Shown piece after piece: positions 36,300 to 48,059 of a DNA stretch of 64,000 nucleotides. The DNA is from Phytoseiulus persimilis (Eukaryota > Arthropoda > Arachnida > Mesostigmata > Phytoseiidae): NCBI GenBank assembly GCA_037576195.1, contig CM075103.1, positions 12,958,001 through 13,022,000 on the forward strand. The letters are read 5' to 3'. The notes beneath the pieces are model-generated. The model was not told where the DNA came from. It ran no database searches and worked only from the letters and a program-made list of their open reading frames with translations. Positions within the stretch are counted from its first letter, which is position 1; each line of letters opens with the position of its first letter. Made by a program: the position numbers and the translations under genes.

Positions 36300-37820
36300 G
36301 GCATGCATCGTCCGATAGGTCTTCCCGAGGCTAAGCAGAATCCTCCGATTAAGGCCCTCTCTCGGGCTCGCGGCGTTACTTGCCCCTGCCCCCCTTGCCG
36401 GCGGAAGAGGTCGAAACCCCCTTCCCCACAAGGCCTGGTACGCCTCTGCCTCAGAGCTCTCGCACTCTTTCCGGATGACACCCTCCGGGAGCCTCTACCC
36501 CCTGCCCTGCCCGAGGAGTCTCCGATGAAGCTGTAGTGTTTGCCTAGAGACCTCCAAGGAGTTCGAGGCCCCCTCCATTCTCTGTCATAACAGGAAAACG
36601 CCCTGGAGGAGGATCTTCTTAAAATCCGCATGTCGAAAGACAGCAGCGGAGACCCGGAGTCGTCGAGGCAGTCTCTGGTGTGCTCAACCAGGGAGACTTT
36701 GGTACCTTCCTATTCCTTTCATGCATCCTATTCCCCTGGATGAGCACCTGTCTGAGATGAATCATTAATATTGTGTTTTGAGGATCTGCGCGAGAGATGT
36801 CGAGGTGCTCGGGCCCGTCTCTATCGCCATAAATTGATGGGCTTGAGCTCATCCAGGGTCTGGACACGATCCGTCAAGGAGAAAGTTCCGAAGGAACGGT
36901 AATTGAATATCGAAAATCTGTTGGATTTTCGCTGCTTGCCTGGGCTTCAAAAGCTATTCTCCGGACAGCTCTCCGTTTCTTCTTCGATCCTCTTCAACCC
37001 TTCCTTGCACTCTCCCGACCTCCGATTTGGCCGATGGGTTGCCAAACATGCAGATAGTACTCGGTGACAGCGCTCAGCGTTGAGGAAAAGAAGACGTGGG
37101 AAACTGATGAGGAATCATCGCCGTGGCTGGAAAATCTCGGCCGGGCGCACGGAGTTGAACTGCCTCCTTTGGAAAAACATTTCCTCATTCTTCCACTCCC
37201 ATTAGGTTGCTATCGTGGTATCCGGCCGAGCGCTCTTTATGGCGGAACGAGCATTCTCGAACGCCTGCCAGGGAAATCATCCTCCGGGATGAATTCATCA
37301 ATGCGGACTGAGGTCGAGTGCCACCCATCCATGTCGAGCGTTCATGGCGTGTATCGTGTCGTTTTCACAACCTGAAGCATATGGCGCGGTCATGACGCCT
37401 CAATCCTCCTGTAACCGGTCCTCCACCGCCGAAGCTGCCCACAGCCTTCGAAAGCAGTAGTTGTAGTGGAAACGGCGGAAGCATGGTGAGTCTTATATAT
37501 GAGCTAAGATCTCTGCTGCTAACGCCAGACGAGCCCAGGCACTTATTCCATGTGAGCAAGCAGTAAAAAGCCCACGAACTGTGAAACATCGGCATCTCTA
37601 TAAACCCCCGTCACGGAAATCCTTCTCGCGCTGTCTGCTCGTGCCCGCGACCCGCCTGTCCTCCCTAAAACACTCCCCGATATACTCCGCCCGTTCCCCA
37701 TGCCTAGCGGCAGAGCCATTCCGGCTTCATTCCTTTGGGACCGGTGGTTTCCCGTTGATTTGTGCTGACTCATCGTCCTCAATCCTAGAGGTTTCGAGAG
37801 CACGACCTGCTCGAACGCAC
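36300..37820. other. Stretch with no recognised feature
   Basis: Mixed-composition sequence with only short or shadow open frames (the longest, about 150 codons, minus strand at 36176-36631, is arginine/glycine-rich and unmatched). I see no RNA gene, repeat array or element end. Confidence 0.5.
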
Positions 37821-37822
37821 TA

Positions 37823-38417
37823 CAGTAAAACCTTGATTTAACCAGATATGTATGCCAGAGTTCGTTGATATAATCGAGGTTGGCAGTATCTAGGTTTTGA
37901 GACACAGCTTGTGAAAATAGGATAAAATAAGAGTCTGGAGGCCGTTTCCCAGATCGAAAGTCCGTCGGATCGTTCCGGAAATATTTTAAGGAACGGATCT
38001 AGTAGGTGTTTCGAACGAAAGCTCTTAGATGGCTTCGGGAAACTCTCAGGAATGTGACGGCATGTCAAGATTAAGTCGACAAGATCCTAACGAATCTTCC
38101 AAGTGCTGTATCAAGTCACTCCGCGAGTTTCATCGTTCCTTGAATGGAATCTTGCAAATAGTGCCGTTCCGTGAATCCGTCCGGGACAATCTCAAAGCAT
38201 TATGGGAGCTGACTCTTTCAAGAAATGCGATTTTTAGCGGGCTGGATCTCATTGAGGTTGAGCTTCAGGTTGATATGATCGAGGCTATTACAGTCCAGAA
38301 TTGATTTTATCGACGGTTGATATAGCCGAAATTGGATACAGTTGGGGTGGTTTCAATCGAAATTTGATATAATGGAGGTTGATATAATAGAAATTTGATA
38401 TAATACAGGTTCAACCG
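37823..38417. mobile_element. Decayed pogo/Tigger-like Tc1-mariner element
   Basis: The left end CAGTAAAACCTTGATTTAAC follows a TA dinucleotide at 37821-37822. The right end, reverse-complemented, reads CGGTTGAACCTGTATTATA and matches the left at about 12 of 19 positions. CAGTNNAACCTNGATT is the general look of pogo/Tigger ends. Subterminal TTGATATAAT-type motifs recur at about 37864, 38268, 38316, 38363, 38378 and 38393. The right TA is displaced by two bases. The interior (about 595 bp in all) has no recognisable transposase; the plus frame at 38029-38304 is unmatched. It is probably a non-autonomous or decayed copy. The class is inferred from the ends alone. Confidence 0.5.
38360..38405 (+). 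repeat. TTTGATATAAT tandem-like motifs at the pogo-like right end
   Basis: Three near-identical units (TTTGATATAATGG at 38363, TTGATATAATAG at 38379, TTTGATATAATAC at 38393) lie head to tail at about 15-base spacing. Single relatives occur at 37864 near the left end. Such repeats are common as transposase-binding sites, which is inferred here. Confidence 0.6.
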
Positions 38418-41400
38418 CATAATCGTCATTTATCGTATGTGTTCATATGAACGAACCTCAAGTGGACTGAGACGTTTCAAAAACTTCCTCCCAGCGTGAA
38501 CCCCCAATGAACAGAGGTCCCAAACTCTGGTTCCATTAGGACCTTGACCTCTTCGTTTCCGTGACCCGCTACTGTTCCTGTTCTCTGTTCTGCTCGATTC
38601 CCTCGGAGCGCGCCGGTTTGGACCCTTGCTGATTTCCTAACTATGTTTCGCTCCTAACTCAAGCCTTCCTCATCGACCCGTTTCCACGTTTTTCCGAGGC
38701 GCTTGGCCAACGGCTTCTCAGTGAGGTGACTGTTGGCGATGAAAATCTCGTCATTTGCTCATCAACATCACCATCTAAGAGAGATCGGAAAGTTCTACGA
38801 GGCTTTGAGAAAGCCAATTTCCACTCGAGAGTCTTTGATAGCCCTCTCAGGTCCGCCTGAACATGTCGGTGAAGACTGCTTCTACCGTCGGAAATCGAAT
38901 CAGCCGATGAACTCATTCACCATACACAGGGTGGACGGAGCAGGCGGAGAACTTGTGCCCAACAGCATAGCTCGAATCGATCCGACCGCTGGTTTTAGAA
39001 TCTTTAGGCGATCAGGGTCGGACCACGAGTTATTCGAGGCCTCAATCAGATCGAGATCCAAATGGTATTCAGGAACAGGTCATTGCAACTGGGTATTTGA
39101 GGCGGCATAGGCTCGCGAATGCTGCGATTTTAGGCTTCCGAGTACAGGATTCGAACGCTGTCCCAACCCTTCCGAAGCATGTCAGCTCTGAGGGTGTGTT
39201 CTGCTCGCTGGTAAGCGTCGCTCGATCAAGGTCAAGAACCTACCGCTATGAAAACATGTTGCATCGGAACGCTGAGGTGCATTTGTGCGCTTTCACGACA
39301 GATTGGATACTTTGAAACGTGAACTGGGAATATCAGTGTTTTCCGGATAGAGGAAGAGCAATTTCTTTCGCTCGCGAGCCACATCGTGATCCACAACATC
39401 AAAGCTTTCGAGTTTGGCCAGGAGCTGCTCGCGAACGAAGTAAATCCGAGGTGGCCGCGAGTTCTTGGAGGAAATGCTGTGAGTTCACGGCGACACTTCG
39501 GAGGAAAATGTCGCGATGAATATTCAGCCTTACTGGATATCAATCTCTTCAGGAAATCGTCGGATTTCAGATTGGATTCAATAACACGATGGCTCGCTTT
39601 CCGATATTTCCCCCGTCTTCGGGCCCTGTTGCTTCGAAAAGTAGCTGTTGTTGAATCACGCCGGACTCACTGTGAACTCCCTGACGCATTGCCAACTGTG
39701 CAAGTGATGCGGAATTCCTACTGTTTGGATTTCGGACTTGGAGACGCTCCAATTTGCCCTAATGAAAATTCTCTCGTTGATTACATTCATTGTTGTATAT
39801 TCAACATTAGAATAAGTCCTATCTGATTCGGAATATATGAATCGAGCTCTCAGAATCGTCCGATAGACCTGTGAATCGAGTTCGATCGCTTTCGAGCATA
39901 TATTACAGACGACTCAATCGAGCCATCGGAATGGGATCTCTCTCTTTGTTAGCATGCGCTTCCCATCGAGAACGAATGAAGCATTCCTGTCGTCTTCCGA
40001 TCTCGCTCTGCCCTCAGGAATTTAGCAGCGTTTTGCGGCGGATCCAAGCACCCCTGAACGACTTCAAAACGAACGAATGTAGGTTATATTATTATCCAGT
40101 TTCTCTCCGTTAGATATATGTGGATTGGTATTTGGATCAAGCGACGAGTGGAGCATCGATCGAACACTTTCCCCAGGGCAGCTGCCATGGTGAACGCCAT
40201 GGTTTTCTCCAAGATTTCCCTTCGGCCCAGAATGGCCATCCTCCGCTGACCTCTGATGATGGTATCCGAATTGCCTCGGCTCCTGCCTTTGTTTGAATGA
40301 GCGGCTGAGCTATGGCTCCCTGATCCCCATAGGCTTTCCCATTACACTCTCATTCGAAGGTTGCAAATTCCTTTGCGGATTGGTAGAGTGAGGGGTAGAA
40401 CCGACTCAGCAACTCCTCAACCGGTACTTCTTACGATTTCGGGCGACCCGCTTCCCACCGCACCGCAAAGCAGGCTTGTTACACGCCGAAGTAACATTGC
40501 GTCTCCTAATGAGGGTTGCAAGCGTGCGTGTTGGCGTGCCTACATGAATGCTCATGGATCGGCTTTCGGGCGCCTGATGCTCATCGTAGACGCTCATACT
40601 CGTACGTAGGTAAGAGGCTCTTTCCGCTTCTTCCGTTCTCGGCTTTTTTCCTCTCCTTTCCGGGGGATGGGGCGGTGCTACTATTTCTCCGTTGATCATG
40701 CACGTGATCGCGAGCAGAAGTGCGCCGTACGTTCTCTACTCGCGTATATTTTTCTTATTTGCTACGGGGACGGTTGCGAGCCATGCTGCTTTCGTTGAGC
40801 ACGGCGGACGAGTTTAATTTAGCAGCTCAGGCCGCGTCAGGACTGTTGTGTTTGTTCAACGGCTTTCCGAGTACACTCTGCTTGCGTAGCCCGGTTTTGT
40901 TTCCAACTCCACGCTTGCTGTGTAGCTGCCCCAAGTCGCCATATTTTCTCTAACTTCCACTCCAGACTTCCAGAAGCCCTGCTCAGAGGCGAGCAAGGAG
41001 TCAGGGACGCAGTTTTTCTGTGCCTCCTCTCCTCGAAACTGACAATATTCTCTCATTCGCTCATTCTTCAATTAAATTTTGTCGGGGGAGCCACGCCGCT
41101 GTCTCCACGCCGAAACCAGAGAAAAGTAACGAAGCTCAAGCTGAACGATGCTGTTTGTTCAGGTGTCTTCCGGCATATTCCCCTGCTGTCTACCGCGATC
41201 TGGTTCCCGCCTGTCCATGATCAGTGGATCAGATTGATTCCGGGAGAGACTTGGGTCCAGCCCGGGTTCTTTGCAAGCTCAGGACCCAGTGAGCCTGCCG
41301 GAAGCGCATTCAGACTGAAATTCATTCAATCTGATTGAAAGGTGGCTCCAACTGGGAGGTGGAGTGGAACGGGAGGGAGCTATTCGTTCGTCCAAGTTGA

Positions 41401-44400
41401 AATGAGCAGATAGTCATGGTGGTTATAAACTGGATCATGCGGTTCGTTCGTCCGCTCATAAAAGTCGTTACAACGGTCTCGTAAACGGTCAAAGGATCAA
41501 CGGATTCTCGGGTACGTGGCGTTGTTGGCGTATCGGGTTCAGTATGCGCTGGGCAAAGTCTTCGTTCGCAGTAAAGTGACGAAGGAGCGAGGGAGTTGTT
41601 CAAGCAGTGGTAAATGTAGCAGCTCTGGTGGAAGTCGTTTGCGAAGCCTCCTCCGTTGATTCGACCGCTGCCGCCGAGCCAAAAGGGGCCAACAACAGTT
41701 GCCAACTAATGAACCCACGGGTCCACTGCATGACAGCCGCTACTGGCCATTCGATAGACTCTGACGCTCGCTCGCTCTCTCGGGCTGCGCGTCCAACCGA
41801 CTAGTCGCACAAGTTGCAAACTTCTTCATACAATCGTTTTATCGAGAGTCAGCTTCCGATTCGTTCGGCGCCTCGTAGAGTTCCGCGGTGGATGTGTCTC
41901 CAGCTGTCGGAGCATGGAATAAATGTATCCGCAAGGATGATCCACATGATAGAATCGATGGAAGGAGGAAGAAATAGGTTCAGTGGAAATTTCGAAAAAT
42001 TATCAAGTCGGAGAAGTTATGATGTTCCACATGCAAAAGCTGTTCGGAATATGGAATGATACGGGCCTGATGGAATAAATCTGAACTGTCCCCCTGAAAG
42101 TCTCCCTGATGGTCTCACTGGGAAGCTACAGAAACACTCGATCCGTTTCGGCTGCTTTGGATTTCAACTGTTCATTCGGACTCATCCGGTTTGCGTAGAC
42201 GCAGCACTCGATCGGTCAAAGCGAGGGTCAAAAACTGCACGAACATTACCGGTGAGTCCAGGAAATGACCAAATGAACCACCAGACATCGTGCACTGAGC
42301 CGATCGATGAGAGAGTGAATCTCTCCTGATAATAATAGGAACTATTATTTCTCGAGCGTAGATCAATCCACCCCGCCCACCGGGAATCAATTTGCCAAGG
42401 AAATCCGGACGCACGGTAGCATAACAGAGAAAGACACTGTCGCGATGCGATCGAAAACTTCTCGCCGCTTGCAAAAGTAATCTCTCGGCGCAACTTTCGG
42501 CGCAGGAAGACGCGCTCGATGGAGAAGCGTTTCTCCGCTGATGGATTGGCTGGAATGAATTCTCGGTGTTGGGTGCTCAGATGGATGACCGGTCACAAAT
42601 TGAATCGACCGCCAGCTTCCACTCATTCTACGAGTCAGACAGCCAGATCATCGGATTCGGGTCTCATGAGCGGGGTTCGAACCCGCCCTTGTCAGCCCTC
42701 GGAAGACACGGACGAGGAGGTTCTCAAAGTTGCTTCCCTTGTGCAGTCGGGCGACCTTTTCGCGCCGTCAGGAAGGTCCGCTAGGTTCCAATCAATAGTT
42801 TCGTGAAGCTAGGAAACGGGAAGTGATTTCTGCGCAGGTTTCCCCGTTGTTCTCCCGCTGCATGCGGAGTGCCAACCAGCGCAGCGAAATGTTCCTCAAC
42901 ATAAACGAGATGGAAGTTGTTCCCTTGGCTAATCGTCGCGCCAGCGTGATTAATAATCATTCCGCACGCAGTTACGTTGCCTTTCCCGCGCTCGACGACT
43001 ATTAGCTCGAATCAGTTCTGTTTCACTCGAGGAACATAGTACTTCCTCGATCGCGACTAATTATCTCGTAGGAACGTCGACGAGGCGAGGCTTGTCATAT
43101 TGGAGCACGATATGGTGGACTTGGAGATATTTCTCGTCAGTATCACCCGACTTCTGCAAATCGCCCCGGCAGGAGAATCCGACTTCGTTCCCGTCAGACT
43201 CGTCGCCGCTCCTCCGGCTCATGGGATCTCTCACACTACCAGACCTCTCTGATTCATCTCTGTCTTATTATCTACTCGATTATCTGCCGGGATCGACAAC
43301 TTGTCCGTCTCCTAGATGTCAGAACTACAATGAGCGGCGAGGGAGGTCCCTATCCTGTCTTCGAGTCGGGCCCGAGTTGCTAAGGATATGGAATCTTATC
43401 GGAACCGACGTCCCGAAACTGCATTCCCCACCTGAAAGGCTCCGGGGAGAGGGCGCGTTCTCGATCGATCCTTCTCGAGCACGTTCGGGGTCGGCAATGC
43501 CCCCCAGGTCGGTTGAACTAGATCGAGCCCGACTCTCCAAGAAGGCCCTTTCTGACCTTCCTCTCTGTGAGTATGAATCACGGAGTCCTGGTTTACAGAC
43601 CTCAGATTCCACTCAAACCGCGGAGAGGAACAGTGGAGTCGGAAGATGGGCTGCCGGGCGATTACCCATTTTTGAGCCTCGAATATTCGGTCTCCCAGGG
43701 ACTCGGGAACCGATCCAACCTCTTCTTGTTCGCATGACTATGAATTGTTCTCCCGTTTCAGACATGGATCCAAAGTCGATGAACTCTTCAGGTAGAGGTC
43801 ACCGGCTCAAAAGATTTTTTTAAACTATTTGGCGAAATTGCGACCCCTTGCCCGACAACTCCATTCTCCCATTAACATTTGTCTTCCGCGTGGCCCACCG
43901 ACCAACGTCCAACCCCGGAGCGGAAGCCGAAGGTCTCACGGGACCGCGCACCGACCAAGATGTAAAGGTTATCCAGCACGCGCCGCTTATTCCCATAAGC
44001 GATGTCGTTGAACCATGAAGTCATTAGCCAGAGCTTCTTTCGCGGCTTCTGCGTTCTGTAGCCGGTCAGAGTTAGCGGTCTTCTGCCGCGCGTTCTCTTT
44101 GACCTTTTATCTTCATCAGACATTGCTGCGGACTTCTCTGGATCCGAATTCGGAGATCAACGGATCGCTGGATTATCGCACCGAAGGATAATCCGGAGAA
44201 GAGAGCTCTGGGCGTTTACCGGGAGGATTGACTGAGATAACTTCGGAGCAGAGAGCCCAGCGAGGAAGGAACGGCTGAATGATTCGACGGATTTCGGAGC
44301 TGAACTGGGGAGCAGAGAGGCGGTGAGCGAGAGGGAATCTTCGATGATGTTTTGTGAGGGTGACCGCCGCACGTTCCCCTGCGCTGAGAATCACAGCCAT

Positions 44401-45224
44401 CGGCAGCCAGGTACAGGGAGTCGTCTGAGCATTGTGTTCGTTCTGAACGCTGCTGATGCTCGGGTCAGGCTTTAGTGATAGGAAAGCGGAATTCCGATCT
44501 CAGTTGCAAGATCGGAGAACGTGAACGAAGATTAGACCCGCGATTGAGGCTCTAATGAACGAAAGCCATGACTACACGCGACGGCTCCACAGGAGAGGAT
44601 TCATTCATACCGAAGCGCACCCTGAATTGTCGTGTCCAGCGTTTGGTGAGCGTGATCCTGGAAACCTGCTCGGATTTGCAGCAGCCTATTCTGACGGCGA
44701 CTCATTAGCGTCAGAAACAGAATCCCGTGACGAAGGCCACGGCGATCCGTAACTCTGTGCCGCTCCCGCGTGGGGAGGAGAGGAAGCAATTCGAAATTCG
44801 CTCCGAAGAAACAGCTGTGTACGAAACACCGATGTTCTCTCGGAGAGGCTCCGGTAGTGTGTCGGGGCAATCGGAAGAAAGTTAAAGAATCCGGAAAGGT
44901 GCCGGCAAAACAAGAAGATCGGCGTTGCGATCGATTTTTCGGCCACTCTCGAGCTCCAGCGAACCCCTTTTCCGCTGCTTCACGGCTCTCAGCTTCGAAA
45001 ATGTTTTTCTTTCCACTTGCATCCCACTGTCGTGTCGGATCGTTCTCGCTGTCTTCCGTGTATCGTTGTCGAAATCGATCGAAGAAACACCCGATTTTTC
45101 TCAAACTTTGCCGACACGGCACTTTGTCTCGACTGTTGACAAGTCTGATAAACATGCCAAGAAATCGCTTATTGTCAGTGCCTCTTTCGGCTCCATGCCG
45201 AACGGATGGATTGGACACTTTCGT
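38418..45224. other. Gene-free stretch
   Basis: I recognise no gene. The longest frame is 243 codons (43092-43823, plus), with no known motif. A hairpin with an 8-bp AATAATAG/CTATTATT stem and 3-base loop lies at 42331-42349. A TTCGAA-centred near-palindrome resembling a tRNA T-arm lies near 42670 but has no tRNA around it. Confidence 0.5.
42331..42349 (+). repeat. AT-rich hairpin, 8-bp stem and 3-base loop
   Basis: AATAATAG, GAA, CTATTATT. A second small hairpin (GAGAG/CTCTC) sits just upstream near 42311-42325. There is no T tract suggesting a terminator and no gene beside it; the role is unknown. Confidence 0.6.
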
Positions 45225-45374
45225 CACATCAAAGACATCGGGTATAAATTCATTCGAGAAGCACATCAGAGAAATAGAATCAGCTGTGCTTACGTGACGA
45301 CTGACAAAGTGCTAGCTGATTTGCTAACAAACCTTTACCTCGCCCAGTCTTCCAGCAACTTCTCGCATAATTAG
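45225..45374 (+). pseudogene. Remnant of a copia-type retrotransposon RNase H C-terminus
   Basis: The plus frame reads HIKDIGYKFIRE, then CAYVTTDKVLADLLTNL, then a phenylalanine-containing tail and a stop at 45374. This follows the end of Ty1/copia polyproteins, where the pattern is HIDIxYHFIRE, then YVPTxxxLADxxTKxL and a final F. The order, spacing and stop all agree. Upstream I cannot find the RNase H or reverse transcriptase body in frame, and no LTR is evident, so this is the last ~49 codons of a decayed element. The frame stays open upstream to 44925 without resemblance to pol. Domain assignment is by motif recognition only. Confidence 0.75.
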
Positions 45375-47627
45375 GACTGCGGAGAAGGCATTGGAGTCAT
45401 TGAGCCTCGGCTCGAACACTCTGATCGCGCTTAAAGCGATGGTGGCCAACCCTCTCGAGGTCACGCGGACCTTGAATCACCTCGGAACGAGCGATCCCTC
45501 GCGGACGTTGAGGAGTGAGCACCTCTCTGAGAAGATGCCGTTTCAAGGGGGAACAACCGAGACCATCTTTCCTTTGTTTCATTCTCTCTGATTTCCTGCA
45601 GAGATGTTTTCCACTCTTGGACATGGCGGGGGTGCTAATCAGCGGAAGAAGGATTTCACGAGAAGTGGGAGACGATGAAGTTACGTGATCTCTGAGAGGG
45701 TAGGAGATGGTTGTTCCATAGCGGTAACTTCTCATCTGCTACGTCTTCCAGGTTTCCGTCCGGTTGAAACTAGCCGTAGTCAACAAGCTTTTCTCTCCGG
45801 GCAAGTCAGAGGGTCAAAGGATAGACGGCGGGTTCCTCAGACTTCCAGTCTGTTCTAATTCACTTGTGAAAGTACAGCACTCTACATGCGAGCGGAAAAC
45901 CTTTGGGAACGAGCCGTACTTCACTAAGGCTTTTCTCGAGAAAATGGTCCGGGACGGAGAGTTCTTCCTCCGAAAATTCGGTGCTCACTGCGTTCCTTGG
46001 TGGAGAGGAGGGGTGAAAAGGTTCGCCTCATCTCTGAGAGCCGTGAAACTACGGTCCCGAAGTGCCCTAGCCTCGACGTCCCCTCTTACCAGTGGCTCGC
46101 AGAAGTACCCGGGCTTTCCGCGTACTCGCACGTCACTGTGAAAGCTTCTGCCCTGATTTTCTCGGCTTTCCCGCACCCCCATCGTGAACCGGAGACTTGA
46201 AGATCGTAACGAATCGCCACAGAGCTCATCAAGCTCAGCGGAAAGTGGAAACATATTTCTAACAGCAATTTTCCACGAGACACCGAAACGATAATGAATG
46301 GAATCGGGGAGAGTCTACCCAGAACTATGCGGCGGGCAGGAAGAAAGGAGTCATGTAATGGGAGACGTCGGCGGCAAGTGCTCCAGCGACGTCAGAACAA
46401 AGGAAAAGAAACAAAGATAAGGAACATGGACACGTGCTTCCTCGCATCGTCACCTGCTGGCTCCTCCCGTTGTTTATCTGAAACTCCGACGATCCCTCAG
46501 GCACATGCGTTTGCGACAAGACACCAGTACACGGATTTCGTCCCCTCGCTCCTGTAGAGTCGGAGCTGAGCCTTCGGAAAAGTCCAAGGTGTACACGGAG
46601 GATTTTTCAGTCGACTTTGTGTGCTTCATGGATCTCTGCAGCGTACAATTAGAGTGATTCGACGTGTCAAAGGCGGGTTGGAAACGCGCGTGACGTTCTC
46701 TTCGAAGCAAGGCTTTGTCTTTTGCTTGCCGACCGGCTCCAGCCTGGAACCATCTTACAGACTCGCTCGCCGTCCACTAATTCAGTCTGCTTGCCCACCG
46801 AGGCTGTCTTCGCGGCAATCTGACCAGCCGGCCCGCGAAACGATTCGCTCTCCGTTCCCGCGGCCTTCAAGCAAGCCAATCAAGGGATTGAACGTTCGGC
46901 CTGGTATACGAAGCGATGTTGCTTCCCGTTGCCTGAACCATCCTCACGCGAAATGGTCGATGGCCAGACGTTGGTATAAGAGGGTAGGGAGAATGACGGA
47001 CATCGCGATTAGACCCGAAGATTCAAGAGGAGCACGGAACATGAGCGAGGCCGGGTCCGATACGGGGAGTATTCGGGAGACGCTGGAATGATAGATACGG
47101 GAGCATGACGGCCAGATAAGGTTGACAATTCGGGATCGGTGCTGCGTAGAAACTGGCAGAACATGAGAACGAAGGGGCAAGAGTCAAGAGGGAGACGAAT
47201 CCTACGCGAGCGTCCTTTATAACTCCATGCTAGCGGATACGGAAACTCCCATCGGGCGGAAGCCTGAGCCATCGCTCTCGTCGTGGCCGCCTTCCTCGGT
47301 TTCCATCTGGGTGTCGGTATCGAATTATTCCTTATACACCTTAGAGGGTTCCGCTCCGTCGTGCGACGTGCGGGGCAGATCGATGGGTATGAGGATTCAC
47401 TCACAGCCAGACGGACCAGCGACCCGCGCAATGCGACGGCAACTACCCAGCTCAATCGACCGTCGGATAGTGCCACACTCAAGCTGCATAAAACCTTCTA
47501 TAAGCCAATTTCCCCTGAGCGGCTGATCTCCCTCCCGTCCACGTAGCCCGAACGCCGCACCTGGCTCCGCAGAATGTCCAACAGTCGAAAACCCAACGAG
47601 CGCTCTCGTGATCTCCCCTCCTTCCTC
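45375..47627. other. Stretch with no recognised feature
   Basis: This lies downstream of the copia-like stop, where the polypurine tract and 3' LTR would be expected. I could not identify an LTR boundary. Open frames of about 150 codons (46621-47091 plus, 47009-47482 minus) are unmatched. Confidence 0.45.
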
Positions 47628-47654
47628 TTTATATCGAAATCGGATCGATATAAA
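47628..47654. repeat. Perfect 10-bp inverted repeat with 7-base loop
   Basis: TTTATATCGA, a 7-base spacer (AATCGGA), then TCGATATAAA. The right arm runs on as ATAAAAATGG, so it could double as a TATA-like box. It lies 27 bp from the SINE target duplication. The relationship, if any, is unknown. Confidence 0.75.
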
Positions 47655-47680
47655 AATGGCGATTGCAGCTAGTCGTCGAC

Positions 47681-47694
47681 AGTTTGCGAATGTT
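47681..47694. repeat. SINE target-site duplication, tail side
   Basis: AGTTTGCGAATGTT, repeated exactly at 47968-47981. Fourteen perfect bases flanking an A-tailed tRNA-like unit is the signature of LINE-machinery retrotransposition. Confidence 0.92.
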
Positions 47695-47894
47695 TTTTTG
47701 TTTTTCGGCTGAACCTCTCAGCCAGCCTTCAGAAGTGTCCCGGAATCACCTTTCGGTATTGCTTCAGTGACACTCCCTATCGCCTCGCAAATCCCATTGC
47801 GGGCGGTGGGCTTGGGTCTTAATATGGTTCAGATTTAATTCTGATATAAGTTAAATCCTCTTTTTACCACTTAAGAAATTTGTTGTCCCGGCCG

Positions 47895-47905
47895 GGGATC
47901 GAACC
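47895..47905 (-). promoter_or_regulatory. Pol III B box of the SINE
   Basis: GGTTCGATCCC on the minus strand matches the B-box consensus GGTTCGANNCC except that one C is T. It binds TFIIIC in tRNA-type promoters. Confidence 0.8.
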
Positions 47906-47948
47906 CGCGATTGCTAGCTTAGCGTGGCACCCAAGGCGTTGGTTTATG

Positions 47949-47959
47949 CCACACGGCCA
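47949..47959 (-). promoter_or_regulatory. Pol III A box of the SINE
   Basis: TGGCCGTGTGG on the minus strand matches TGGCNNAGTGG with one change (A to T). It starts at element position 9, close to tRNA position 8. Confidence 0.75.
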
Positions 47960-47967
47960 ACGAGCCG

Positions 47968-47981
47968 AGTTTGCGAATGTT
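47968..47981. repeat. SINE target-site duplication, head side
   Basis: AGTTTGCGAATGTT, identical to 47681-47694, directly abuts the tRNA-like start of the SINE. Confidence 0.92.
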
Positions 47982-48059
47982 GGCAGTTTGGAAACCAGAG
48001 CTCATTCGAGAGCTCGGTTTCGCGAATGATTCCATGTCTGACAGCGGAGGCATCATATG

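Larger units (their letters stand above)
47695..47967 (-). mobile_element. Complete tRNA-derived SINE
   Basis: A 273-bp unit on the minus strand is flanked by an exact 14-bp duplication. It starts at 47967 with a tRNA-like head: a Pol III A box TGGCCGTGTGG begins at element position 9 (47959-47949) and a B box GGTTCGATCCC at about position 63 (47905-47895), the spacing of a tRNA promoter. The head cannot fold as a sound tRNA because the T-stem does not pair well, so it is not a tRNA gene. An AT-rich body follows, and the element ends in an A-rich tail (GAAAAACAAAAA) against the duplication. SINEs carry no protein and borrow a LINE reverse transcriptase; none is visible in this window. The perfect duplication suggests recent insertion. 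The family name is not known to me. Confidence 0.88.

Noticed and set aside
38826..38895. RESLIALSGPPEHVGED, slightly like the copia RNase H ALSTxEAEY stretch
   Set aside because: Too few positions agree, and it lies more than 6 kb from the firm copia remnant at 45.2 kb.
42660..42695. GGTTCGAACCC with a perfect 5-bp stem, like a tRNA T-arm
   Set aside because: No A box, anticodon arm or pairing acceptor stem at the right distance on either strand.
43092..43823. 243-codon plus frame
   Set aside because: No known motif; a frame of this size is not exceptional in this stop-poor sequence.
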